From positions 33,875,564 through 33,939,563 of the forward strand of contig NC_080561.1 in assembly GCF_030253575.1 (NCBI RefSeq): a stretch of 64,000 bases of DNA, in the 5' to 3' direction. Shown piece after piece: positions 50,307 to 60,576 of the stretch. The position numbers were made by a program, and so were the translations under genes. The notes below the pieces were generated by a model, which was not told the origin of the DNA, made no database searches, and saw only the letters and a program-made list of their open reading frames with translations. Position 1 is the first letter of the stretch; every line of letters starts with the position of its first letter. This DNA is from Rhododendron vialii (Eukaryota > Streptophyta > Magnoliopsida > Ericales > Ericaceae).

Positions 50307-53163
50307 ATGTATATTTCATCCTCAAAATCTTGTTGCTACCTTCTCTCCCTGGCACTGCTTTTCTTCTCATGTTTTGCAAACAACTTATCGATATCTACTG
50401 ATCCGAACCTCCACGACTTGGTTTACAAGCATTGTGCAAGCCACATATCTGCCATCCCCACCGCGGGTTCTCTCCCGGAAATCCTGTCGTCGCTGTTCCG
50501 TGAACTGGTGGAGCAGTCCTCAGTGTCCAAGTTCTATGAAACCAGCGTCGGAGATGATGATATAGCCGTTTCCGGCCTTTTTCAGTGCCGGAGTGATCTC
50601 GGCGTCGATCAGTGCTTCGACTGCGTGAACAGGCTCCCTGAGATGTCGAGCGCCTTGTGTGGCAGGCAAGTACAACTACCTTTCCATTGGTCCCTAGGAT
50701 TAGTTGAGGCTGGTCCAGACACTTATGTTATCAAAAATCTTGAGACACCCAAATGAAGAACTAGTTGAATAACAAAACTTCGTCTGTTCGGTGTATCATT
50801 TTCGTTTGCCGTTTTTGTTTCAAATTTCTGAATTTTGTTAAGAAATACGCTTAATCCTAGAGTTTGTTTTCAGATTTTGTCTCTGTTTGAAATAGGACGG
50901 TGATTTTCACACTCCCTATTTTACCATTCGCACTCTTTTTTTTTGTCCTTATTCATGCATATTTGCTTTGTTATCCTTTCATAAGTTCATTTTTAACACA
51001 TGAAAGGGCAATATAGTCAATTCACATCAAATAAAGAACAAAATGAGTGTAGATGGTAAAAGGAAAGTGTCAAAATTAATTCCCTTGTAAATAAAACCTT
51101 TTGGTCAGGAAACACCAATATTACTTATTCAATTCTCGAAAACTATTTCAAATCAAAATAGAAATATGGAAAGGGTGTTACAGTACAACTCTCAGGTTCA
51201 ACAACCCCCATAGCCAACAATTATTGTCTTATTGGGCCACCTTACCCCATGCGAAAGCTTGCATAAAAGTCATGGGATGAACAGATCAATCTCAGATACT
51301 TGTAAACTAGCTAAGACACCTCTATCACCGAAAGAACTATTAAAAAATGGAGATGGCCAATTAAAACAAGAAATATGTTAACCGCTGTCCGTTAGGCATA
51401 GAATAATGGTACAAAGTATATAGATATGAAGAAAAAAAATGCATTGATATCCGTAAAATCTACAGTGATATTCAAACTTGTTTGTTCGTTGTATATTTAT
51501 TATCCTCCACCCACCGCCTAGCAAGACCGTGTACTAATGCTACTCCTGTGTATTGATTTTGGATACGATTGTATTCGGATCGTTCCCCGTTTGATTATGG
51601 TTCAACATTGAAACTCTGTTTGCGACTAATGTTATACACATCACTCCGTATAGCTCATCAACTAATTTCGGGCTGCACAATAATTCTTGGAGTCACCATT
51701 GAATGTCACAAATTTTGAAATATTTTGAATCGTTGGTGGCAGGACTGTTCCGGCTCGGATTCGGCTTTCGGGATGTTACCTCCACTACAAGGCCGACGGG
51801 TCCCAGATTTCGAGGCTGGAGTTGCAGCACAAGACCTGCAGCGACTCCAAGGCGGCTTCCGATGGATTCGAAGGGGTGAGGGACGGTGCTTTCGCGGCGG
51901 TTGTGAGCGGCGTCATGGGCGGCAACGGATTCTGCGACATGAGCTATGAGTCAATGCATGTGACTGCACAGTGTCAAGGGAATTTGGAAAGCTGTGATTG
52001 CGGCGAGTGCGTTGCCAGTGCAGTGCAAATTGCCCAGGATGAATGTGGGGAGTCCATTTCGGGAGAAGTGTATCTGGACAGTTGCTTTATGATCTATAGC
52101 TATGATGGGATTAATGAGATTCCTGGCAACTCAAACGGAGGCAACGGAGGTACGTACCGATTAGTAGCTGTATCGTTCATTTTGTTCAGCTCGTCAAGTT
52201 TGATTCGTGACCGAGATATGACACTGATCGGCCATTGATAAAGACATGAATGAAACATGTTTGCCTCCAAGATTTTGTCTATAATAGTAGTTAAATTGAT
52301 TCAAGATTAACTTGTTCTGTGAAATGTGAAGCAGTTTAATTACGGATCAAACTTGAATTGGTTTGAAATATTCCAAAATGTCTGAATGAGTGCTAGAGCT
52401 GCAATTGCAAATGAACTGAGCTGCTCGTGAGCAGCTCGTGGCTCGGCTCGTTAAAGCTCGGCTCCACTTGTTTAGTGATCAAGCTGAACCCGAGCTCAAG
52501 TTTTAGGATCGTTTACTAAAGAGCCGAGCTCAACACTCAAAACCCTTGGTTTGCTTGCAAAAGCTAAGCTCGTTTTATAGGCTTGGCTCGTTTAAAGAAG
52601 ATTGTTACGTAAATTAACCAGGCTCGGCTCGTTAAGGGCTCAGTTCAAGTTTTAGGCTCATTTAGTAAACAAGCCAAGCTCGAGCACTATAAAGCTCGGC
52701 TCGTTTGCACCCTTACTGAGTGCTGACCAAATATATTTGCCGAAAACAGTATTTTAGTTTTCTCAGTTCCCACATCATATAAAACAATGTGTGTGTTGCT
52801 TGGTGATCAACAAAATTTCCTTACTCTATCCAAAAACTCTTTTTCCCCACAAAACCTTGGTAACAAACTTGCATATTGTTTGTCTTGTTGTCTTCTGTCT
52901 TAAAAGGTACTTTTGGAACAAGAAACATTGGTTCAGGGAAATTTGTGGCAATTGTTGGCGGAGGAGCAGTAGCAGTCGCTTTCGCACTGTTTTTCTTCTA
53001 CTTCTGCAAATCTTCGAGAAGGAAAAGCGACGGTAAGTACATACTGTTTCATAAATTCCGCCTTTTAAGTGCAACGAAATCCAGTGTAATTTGCACCCCT
53101 AGATTACTAGTACTTTAGATCATGTTTCTTCAAGTCCTTCTGTTATGTTGTTCAGCTACGTAA
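50307..53163 (+). CDS. Plasmodesmata-located protein (PDLP-type, two DUF26/Gnk2 domains)
   Basis: Secreted type-I membrane protein of the DUF26 family. PDLPs sit at plasmodesmata and influence callose and cell-to-cell traffic. Inferred exons: 50307-50665, 51743-52149, 52907-53032, 53156-53163, total 900 nt (299 aa), the usual PDLP length. Signal peptide about 1-27. DUF26 domain 1 has CRSDLGVDQCFDCV (C-x8-C-x2-C) near 93 and LCGR near 117; domain 2 has CQGNLESCDCGECV. Transmembrane helix FVAIVGGGAVAVAFALFFFY, followed by a short basic tail KSSRRKSDAT and no kinase, which separates it from CRK receptor kinases. Exon 1 joins exon 2 in frame only through a GC donor (AG|GCAAGT at 50664-50671), giving GR|TVPARIRLSGC. 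The nearby GT donors drop the conserved Cys or shift frame. The last exon supplies only the end of one codon, one residue and a stop. Intron 2 carries an AGCTCG repeat. Confidence 0.9.
52385..52720 (+). repeat. AGCTCG-rich dispersed repeat in PDLP intron 2
   Basis: Repeated GCTCGGCTCGTT, CGAGCTCAAGTTTTAGG and CAAGCYAAGCTCG motifs, ending GGCTCGTTTGCACCCTTAC. It is the opposite-strand relative of 32230-32520. Confidence 0.7.
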
Positions 53164-53211
53164 GCGAATGAATTGATGCAAGAAACACAAAATGAGATTT
53201 TCTAGTTCTTA

Positions 53212-53877
53212 GAGCAAGACCAATGATAGCCGTTTCGGGTGCTATACCTACAATTTGGAACAAAAAATAGAACTTGGAACTCCAATGGGTAGGCAAGTTT
53301 GGTTCTAAAATGGCTTGGTTCCGAAATTGGTTCCATCCTTGCCCCATCACTAATCCAACTAAAATTAACCATAAATCCAACACAGAAAGCTACCAAACTT
53401 TACACCCCGTCATCAAGCATTACATTCCATCACCAATTCTTCCGTGCATCACCAAACTTTAAAGTTCATGCCCTTCTACACTCCATCTCCAATCTTTACA
53501 CTGCATCACCAAATTTTACATGACGTCACTGATCATTATTACATCATCAGGAAGGTATCTACACCGAATCACTTAACATTACACAGCATCATCGAATGTT
53601 AGACTTCACCACAAAGGTCATTACAGTGAATCACCAAACTTTACGCCCCATTATCAATCTTGGGATTGTGACTTAGACTTCCTGGTGAAGTCTTAAAGTT
53701 TGGTGATATAGTGAAAATATTGGTGATGGCATGTAGAGGATGGTCATGAACTGTTAAGTGTAGTTAACATTAATTTGGAACTCTTTGGTTTTAAAATACC
53801 AACCACAGGAGGCACAGTGCCAAAATTTGATTATGGCATTGGCTATAGCCATTTTACATTTAGCATTGGACTTGTTC
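53212..53877. mobile_element. Non-autonomous TIR element directly after PDLP, TTA target duplication
   Basis: Left GAGCAAGACCAATGATAGCC and right, read inward, GAACAAGTCCAATGCTAAATG. TTA flanks both ends (53209-53211, 53878-53880). 666 bp. The interior has many CACCAAACTTTAC / CATCACCAA-type short direct repeats (53400-53660). It begins only 48 bp after the inferred PDLP stop, so PDLP transcripts probably end in it. Confidence 0.75.
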
Positions 53878-53987
53878 TTATTGAAGGGCCATATTGACAT
53901 GTGATCTAAAATGTAGAGAGTTGACATTATCATTTTGAATCGAAGGGATCAAAATGAAATTTAGGTGCGCAGTGAAGAAGTGCAAAT

Positions 53988-55884
53988 ATTTTTGGGGGGT
54001 AAGTTAAAATTTTATTGCTACCAAAACACACACACCACTTACATCAAGTCCTCTCCGGACTACCCATTACAATCAAAACAAAAACAGACTATTCCAACCC
54101 ACTACAAGAAGTAAGCCAAACATTACACAACAGACTTTACAGTTGACAGAGAGAAAATAACACTGCTAAGAAGGAGAACAAATTGCAGGGGATATGTTCC
54201 ACAGGCTACACAATTTCTTGTTCTTGGCACTAGGTTTAACCCTCCTCCAAGAACTCGCATAACTTCTCAAGTCAGATTCCACCATAGAAAGCACCGATTG
54301 GGCATTCTTAAACACCCTGGAATTCCTTTCCGGCCACACATGATACAAAGTAGCAGCAAGGATCAGTTTATACAAAGTTTGTTGGAGCCCATGTCCTTTA
54401 ACGTGTTGGCTAGCCCAAATAATCTCCTGGTTCAAACTTACAGCCCCTCTAGCAAAACCATTCTTCCTTGACAATTTCCCCAGAATGAGGGAGGAGAAAC
54501 CGCATAAAAAGAAGAGGTGAGCATGACCCTTTGTAGCAGACCCACAAACCACACACACATTGGTTATCAATGATCAGACCCCAACTTGGTAGTCTATCCT
54601 TGGTTGAGAGTCGACCCTTAATAGCAAGCCACTGGATGATAGCCGATCAAGGTACATGGAACTTGAACCACACAACTTGCCACCAGCCAACAGCAGGATG
54701 AATGTTCCTCATAGCTTCCAAAGCAAATTTGGCTGAAAATCCCTGAGGGTGTAAGGTCCAAACCATAGAATCTTCTTGAGTAGAATTAGGAACAAGAGAG
54801 CTGGGAGTGTGCTCTATGATCTCTTCAGTCACTGCATTCCTCCTCCTGGGCCAGCACCACGAGTTATTCCTGATCGCTGACTCTACCTTAGCCCCAAGGG
54901 ATCTCCCCGTATTGAATACAACCATGTCCCCAAACTTAGAGTAGACTGGACCCAAGGGGTGCCAATTGTGAAGCCAAAGAGAAGTCCAAGCGCCATTACC
55001 AACGACATATTTGATCCATGGCTGAACTAGACCCCTTAATTTGAACAAGGAAATAGGGAGACACATGTGCCAAAGACATTGCTCCTTAATGACATGGGAA
55101 TGGATCCAACGAACCCACAAAGTGTCTGCCTTCATTGGGATGGCCCACAAATGCCTAGACAATATTTGTGGAGAAATTCTAAGTACAAAGAAAATGTACA
55201 CCAAAATTATCCCAAATAGGTAAATCAATGGTATAGATTCACTTTGAAGTGCATCTGTACCGTTGATTTACCTTTTCGGGGTACATTTTCTTTGTACCTA
55301 CCACTCCTCATCTTACCCTAAATCCCAATCCACCTTCAGACTTAGGAACACCAGTTTTCAACTCCAGACTAGACCGAAAAAAGGATCTAAGGACTCCTTC
55401 AATCTTGTTGAGGACCTTGAGAGGGAGCAAAAAAATACAACACAAGTAAACTTGAGTGCTGAAGAGAATAGATTGGATAAGCTGCATCCTACCACCATGA
55501 GATAACAGCTTGTTTGCCCAAGACTGCACCTTTTTCAAAATATAACACCGATACACGCAGCGCTTGATGGAAACGCCCCGAAAGTTGAACTGCCTCAACA
55601 GAGCACTTGTTGGGGCATTTTCAAATGCCCTGAAAACTGAATTTTGTTGTAGTGTCAACAAGCACTTGACAATCCAGAGAATGAAGTCAAGAAGTGATGA
55701 GGGGCACCCCCAAGTATTTTACAGGCAGGACCCCTTCAGGAATAGCTAGAATATTGTAAAGTGCAGCTTTGTCCTCAGCTTTAACTCCAGAGGAAAAAAC
55801 GCTACTCTTTTACTGATTAGGTTTTAAACCAGAGAAAAAGAGTACTTGGGGCCCTAATGAGTAATGAAGAACTGCAATTTTCTA
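53988..55884 (-). mobile_element. 5'-truncated LINE (non-LTR retrotransposon) fragment
   Basis: Minus-strand reading, in order: end of the reverse transcriptase (SGLKPNQ, GVLPVKYLGVPLI, LLSHGGRMQLIQSILFSTQ, KSEGGLGF), then the plant LINE C-terminal zf-RVT region (HPAVGWWQVVWFKFHVP and CVVCGSATKGHAHLFF as a zinc-ligand-type stretch). Several stops and frame changes make it inactive. Candidate target duplication AAGTGCAAAT (53978-53987) and AAGTGCAATT (55885-55894), one mismatch, with a short A-tail remnant at the 3' end (T-run 53989-53993 on the plus strand). About 1.9 kb. A MITE interrupts it at 55182-55297. Confidence 0.85.
55179..55300. mobile_element. MITE, family A, nested in the LINE
   Basis: Perfect 17-bp inverted ends GTACAAAGAAAATGTAC (55183-55199 and inverted 55281-55297), with CTA on both sides (55179-55181, 55298-55300) as probable 3-bp target duplication. 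Inner ATAGATTCACTTTGAAGTG matches the other family A copies. It splits the LINE coding sequence between KSEGGLGF and RHLWAI. Confidence 0.85.
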
Positions 55885-55914
55885 AAGTGCAATTTCTTTT
55901 TTTTTTTAAAGTGT

Positions 55915-56100
55915 TTTGATAAGATCCTTTGTTCTCCAGAAGCTGAGGTATTATGCATTAATAATGTGGTGCAGATTTGTAAAGGAGAAGTTGAAGTATT
56001 ATTGGCACAGATTGGCAACTTGCAAGAAGCTAGTCCTTGTTTTGGTCGTCTAACAACTGTTGAGGATTTGTTGGAGTTGTTCAGAAGAGTCCACATTTAA
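55915..56100 (+). CDS. Exon-like open stretch, unrecognised
   Basis: After a T-rich tract and an AAAG acceptor-like site (about 55911) a frame of about 60 codons starts CFDKILCSPEAEVLC and ends LLELFRRVHI before TAA at 56098. Its amino-acid make-up (balanced, with Cys/Leu/Val/Glu) is more protein-like than other frames nearby. It lies just right of the LINE, so it may be an exon of a gene the LINE or older events destroyed. I do not recognise the family. It could be chance. Confidence 0.3.
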   Translation, partial: FDKILCSPEAEVLCINNVVQICKGEVEVLLAQIGNLQEASPCFGRLTTVEDLLELFRRVHI

Positions 56101-56106
56101 AATGAA

Positions 56107-56232
<126 letters not shown>

Positions 56233-57564
56233 CTCAAACACACAGAAACCCACTCACGGAGCCTAACTAAGAACTATTATAGTTGTGCGTCAATTGACTC
56301 GGACACCCCAAGAGTTATCAAACAAAGAAAGAAAAAGTAGCATCGGAACAAAACAAAGTATGAAGGGAAGTCATTCACGTCGTTTTGTCAAGGTTTATTT
56401 ATTTAATTTTTTTTCCGGTCACTAGCGGAATATTGGAACGACCGAATCTGATTACAAAACTCAAGTAAGTTTTTAGGGTGTGGTATGGCATAAAAAGGGA
56501 TACCGTTTGCTATCACATGCATCTTTTTGTGTGTGTGTGTATTTTGGCTAATTTGAGCACGTAAAAATACTGAGACGAAGCATATTAGAAAATATCAAGA
56601 AAAAATGAATGGAATAGCAAGTAATTTTGTGTCTTTTGGGCATTTAAAAATAAATTACCAAGAATGTATAAACACACGCATGCATCTTTCTTCTTTTTTG
56701 TGTGTATATTTTGGCTAATATGGGCTTGCCAAAACGCTTAGATGAAGTATATAAGAAAATATCAAGAAAAAATGAATAGAATAGCAAGTAATTTTGTGTC
56801 CTTTTGGGCATTTTTGAGATTAAAAAAATTACATTTTTAACTGGAAAGTATAAGTAAAATTATTTACTTTTGTAACAAATGTCAAGCAATAGACTTACAT
56901 AAACCCATTTTAAGCAGCGTTTAAATCTCTACGGCAACCAACTGGGATTAGCTCAGTTGGTGAGGACTCTTGCATCTCACTATCTTAATTCCCACCTGTA
57001 TGTGAGTGTTCTTTTGTTGAAATTATTTTTGCCCCTAATGGGAGCTTGTAGGAGTATATTACAACCGGCTTGCAGCTTGTCCTAAGGCCGAGCATGCCAT
57101 AATGGCCTAGGTGGTAATAGCCTGATGTGGAATGATATGCTGATAGATCTTCAACATTGGTGACATTTTGATGACGAGAATAGGCTTTAGGGTGTTGGCA
57201 ACCTTTCTCTTCAGGCTCATCATACACAATCTGAACTCCAATTTCCTTTCCCGAAAAATAGAGTGCCGGGCCTGCTGACACATTCACTTCATCACCAGCT
57301 TCCAATATTATCTGATCCCCAATCTTCCAATAGCTTAACCATACCATCATCTTGTCATCTGGAGGAATGTACGGGAAATCTGGGAAGTAGTCCCACACTA
57401 GACCCTTGGCCTTGGTCCTATTCGTGAGTGCAATATAGTCGTACACATTGGGCCAACTGTTATAATTAAGGGAACATGAAAAGACAATATATATCTTCAA
57501 GGCTTGGATCTTGAGATTCGGGACTGAAGGCACATTGAATGTTATCGAGGACCCCATTCTCTTA

Positions 57565-57785
57565 CAAAAATGCTACTTGCACAACCGTTGTGTTGGTTGT
57601 GTGCGTAATTCTGACCGTCTATATGTATTTGGACGGTCTAGATTTTAAAAAAACCCTTCCAAGAAAAAGTTGAACTTTTATGGGGAAGAATTTGAACGAA
57701 TCCTGACCATTTATTACAGCAATGGACGGCTAGAGATTAGTTGTGTGTTGTGTTTTACACAACCATTGTGTGTGTAGCACTTTTG
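57565..57785. mobile_element. Mutator-type MITE in the C-JID exon, 9-bp target duplication
   Basis: 221 bp. Ends CAAAAATGCTACTTGCACAA and, read inward from the right, CAAAAGTGCTACACACACAA, continuing into shared GTTGTGT. Flanked by ATTCTCTTA on both sides (57556-57564, 57786-57794), a 9-bp duplication as expected for Mutator-like elements. Skipping it restores a continuous C-JID reading frame across the site. Confidence 0.93.
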
Positions 57786-58931
57786 ATTCTCTTATTGCTG
57801 CTGCACCAACCAGCAGGCACTTCACTCCTGGGAAGAAATATGTCGTATATACCGAATTCATATAGTACCTGAGCCATGGTATCCACAATAATATTTAACA
57901 ATAGATTGGGCACTTAAAAACTATGGCTACAAAATTAATGGAGAGAGAGAGAGAGAGCGCACCAGAAGTGCACTCCTCTTTCCTGATGGGCGTGTGATAC
58001 ACATCAGGTTACTTAATTCCACCTCAAATGATGAGCCCATCTTGTTAATGATTTCTGCATCAGTATTTCCAAGGGACTCTAACTTGAACATCCCCTGACC
58101 TCAACTACTTTACAATCATTCATATCAAAATCAAAAGATGCCAACAGGTTAGGAAGATTTGTGATCCTTTCCAGTGAAATACAGTCAGATAACTCCAACC
58201 TTTTTAAAGTCATTGGAAGTTCAGGCAGCGATTGGAGTCTCGTGCAATAGTTTAGCTTAAGTGATTGGAGCACAGCAAGACCTTTGATGCTCTCTGGTAA
58301 GCTGGAAATTGGATTCTCACTCAGATTCAAGTCCTTCAACACAGAGAAGCTCCCAAGACATTTCGCAAGATCATCACTTGACAGACTGCAGTTTGAAAGA
58401 CTTAATTCTACAAGTGAGCCAGGTAAAGAAGGCAATGTTTTTGGACTTTTTCTCGGTTTCAATACCAAAGACCAGACGAGGGAAGTCCATGATCCATCCT
58501 TACAAATGTCTTGGGAAATTCCATCTGCATGGAGCACTGTTAAAGATTTCATCTGTCCGAGCTCTGCAGGCAACTGATCAAGCTTTGAACAACCAGAGAG
58601 AATGAGTTTTTCTAGGGATGTTAAATGACCAATTTCACAGGGAAGCTTCTTAAGATTTTTGCAGCCTCTGAGATTCAACAAAACAAGATTATCTAGTTCC
58701 CCTATCGATTCATGAACCTCTATCAAACTTATGCAATACTTAAGGACCAATTTCTCGAGATTAGGGAGTCCAGTGAATTTGGGGGTATTCTTGAGGCCAT
58801 GGGAATGACTGAGATTGAGGATTTTCACTGATGTCAGAAACTGTAACATAGACCAAAAAAAGAAAACATAAGATGTTTCCAATAGTCATATGTTGATCCT
58901 CAAAAGAAAGGATAAGTAAAAGGACGGAAAA

Positions 58932-58937
<6 letters not shown>

Positions 58938-58979
<42 letters not shown>

Positions 58980-58986
58980 GGGGGGG
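58938..58986. repeat. (GT)n followed by a G-run of about 24
   Basis: GT repeat to about 58962, then uninterrupted G to 58986. It falls in the small intron between the two LRR exons of the TNL pseudogene (C and CA tract on its strand). Confidence 0.95.
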
Positions 58987-59357
58987 TTGGTGTTTTGAAT
59001 CACACCATTTCTCCCTTCCAAACTTGCTCCAATTTGCTATAGCGCAAGTCAAGACCAACCAGTCTCTTCAGAGAAAACTCAGCAGGTATGGATGTTAAAG
59101 GGAAGCCATGCCAAGTCAAACATCTTAATCCTCCCGGGAAGTCTGTGTATCTTCCAATGATTTCCACATTATTGAGCTGGAGCAATTTAAGATTGTGCAT
59201 CCTTGTAAATGCATCAGTCCTCAACTCCACCTGATCTGCACTTCTTCCAAGATTGTTTGTTGGGCGCCAAATGAACAAACTAAGACAACGCTGTTTCAGT
59301 GAATAGCCTTGTTCTGCAAATGATGATTCATGATTAAGTTCTTCGAAGCGGGGACAC

Positions 59358-60576
59358 ATTTTTTTTTTTTTTTTGGCAATTGATGCATTTTATAACCAAA
59401 AACCAAGAAAACCAGTGGGAAAACCCAGAAACAAAGGTAACCAATACATGGGAAACCTACAACAATCTGCAGGAAAGAATCAAAACTCTAATGAGGGGGA
59501 GTTTGCAGAATTCTAATAGGAAGATTCCAAAGTTGACATAGCCTTGCATTTTCCACTGAGTTTGGAAAATGTTTCCAGGTAGAAACTCGAAGCCTCAGAT
59601 TTTCCTCTAAGCAAGCAAAAACTATTTCAGAGCTCCGCAGTCTTCCACCAAATACCCTAGAATTTCTCTCAAGCCAAATGTGGTACACTGCTGCAGCAAA
59701 GGACAGCTTGATAAGAAGAGCTTGAAATGAGTTACTTTTGCAGTGAGCCAAAATCCAATCCAGTTCCATATTAAAGTTCCCAGAACTTCTAATAGTTTGA
59801 AACTTGGTCAATATAGACTGCCAAATATGACTAGAGTAGGAGCATTCAGAGAAAAGGTGATTGGCAGTTTCATCATGTTGCAAGCATAAGATACAATGAG
59901 GGTCAATAGGCATACCCCATCACTTTAGTCTATCTCTGGTGGGCAGCTTGTGAAGGCAAGCAATCCACAAGATAAAAGCCCATTTAGGAACATTTTGAGA
60001 AAACCAAACAAGAGAAGACCAGGTTACCTTAGGATTCTTGTTTCTGATAGCTTCCCAAGTATGTTTAGTTGAATAGCTACCTGAAGGGGAGCAAGTCCAA
60101 GTGGCCACATCCTTACCGTCCCCAAGAGGAAGAAGAGAGGTAGGGGTGGAGGATTGGATCAGCTGAATGACCCTATTGCGTGGTCTAGGCCAATGCCAAG
60201 CACCATGCTCAATTACAGAACTGACTTTGTCATAAAGGGATGAGCCAAGCCTGGACACAGTTCTATCATCAAAGAGTTTGTACAGAGGGCCTTTTGGGTG
60301 CCAATTGTCCAGCCAAAGGAAGGTAGACTTGCCATTGCCTATAGTGTGTTTAACAAAGAGCTGACCCAAATCTCTTAACTTCATAAGTTTCCTAATTGTC
60401 CAAGAACATTCGATGGGGATAGGCATGTACCAGATGTTGTGATGTTTGATGATATAGCTATGCACCCACTGGACACATAAAGTATCTTCCTTTTTGCTTA
60501 AAGCCCATAGGTGCCTTAACATGGAGGCTTTGTTCCACATTTTCAGAGATTTGAAACCCAATCCCCCCTCTGATTT
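59358..60576 (-). mobile_element. 5'-truncated LINE inserted in the TNL, 13-bp target duplication and A-tail
   Basis: Minus-strand coding from KSEGGLGFKSLKMWNKASMLRHLWAL (just after the 5' break) through NGKSTFLWLDNWHPKGPLYKL to the zf-RVT segment CILCLQHDETANHLFSECSYSSHIW. Only one in-frame stop (TGA near 59920) interrupts this. GAAGCGGGGACAC occurs at 59345-59357 and 60577-60589, an exact 13-bp target duplication. The T-run at 59359-59374 on the plus strand is the A-tail at the 3' end. These are the marks of target-primed reverse transcription. Confidence 0.96.

Noticed and set aside
56943..56980. GGGATTAGCTCAGTTGGTGAGGACTC, resembling the 5' half of a tRNA (A-box); a similar stretch occurs at 27959-27985
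   Set aside because: No B-box, anticodon arm or acceptor stem follows in either place. At most these are fragments of tRNA-derived SINE heads.
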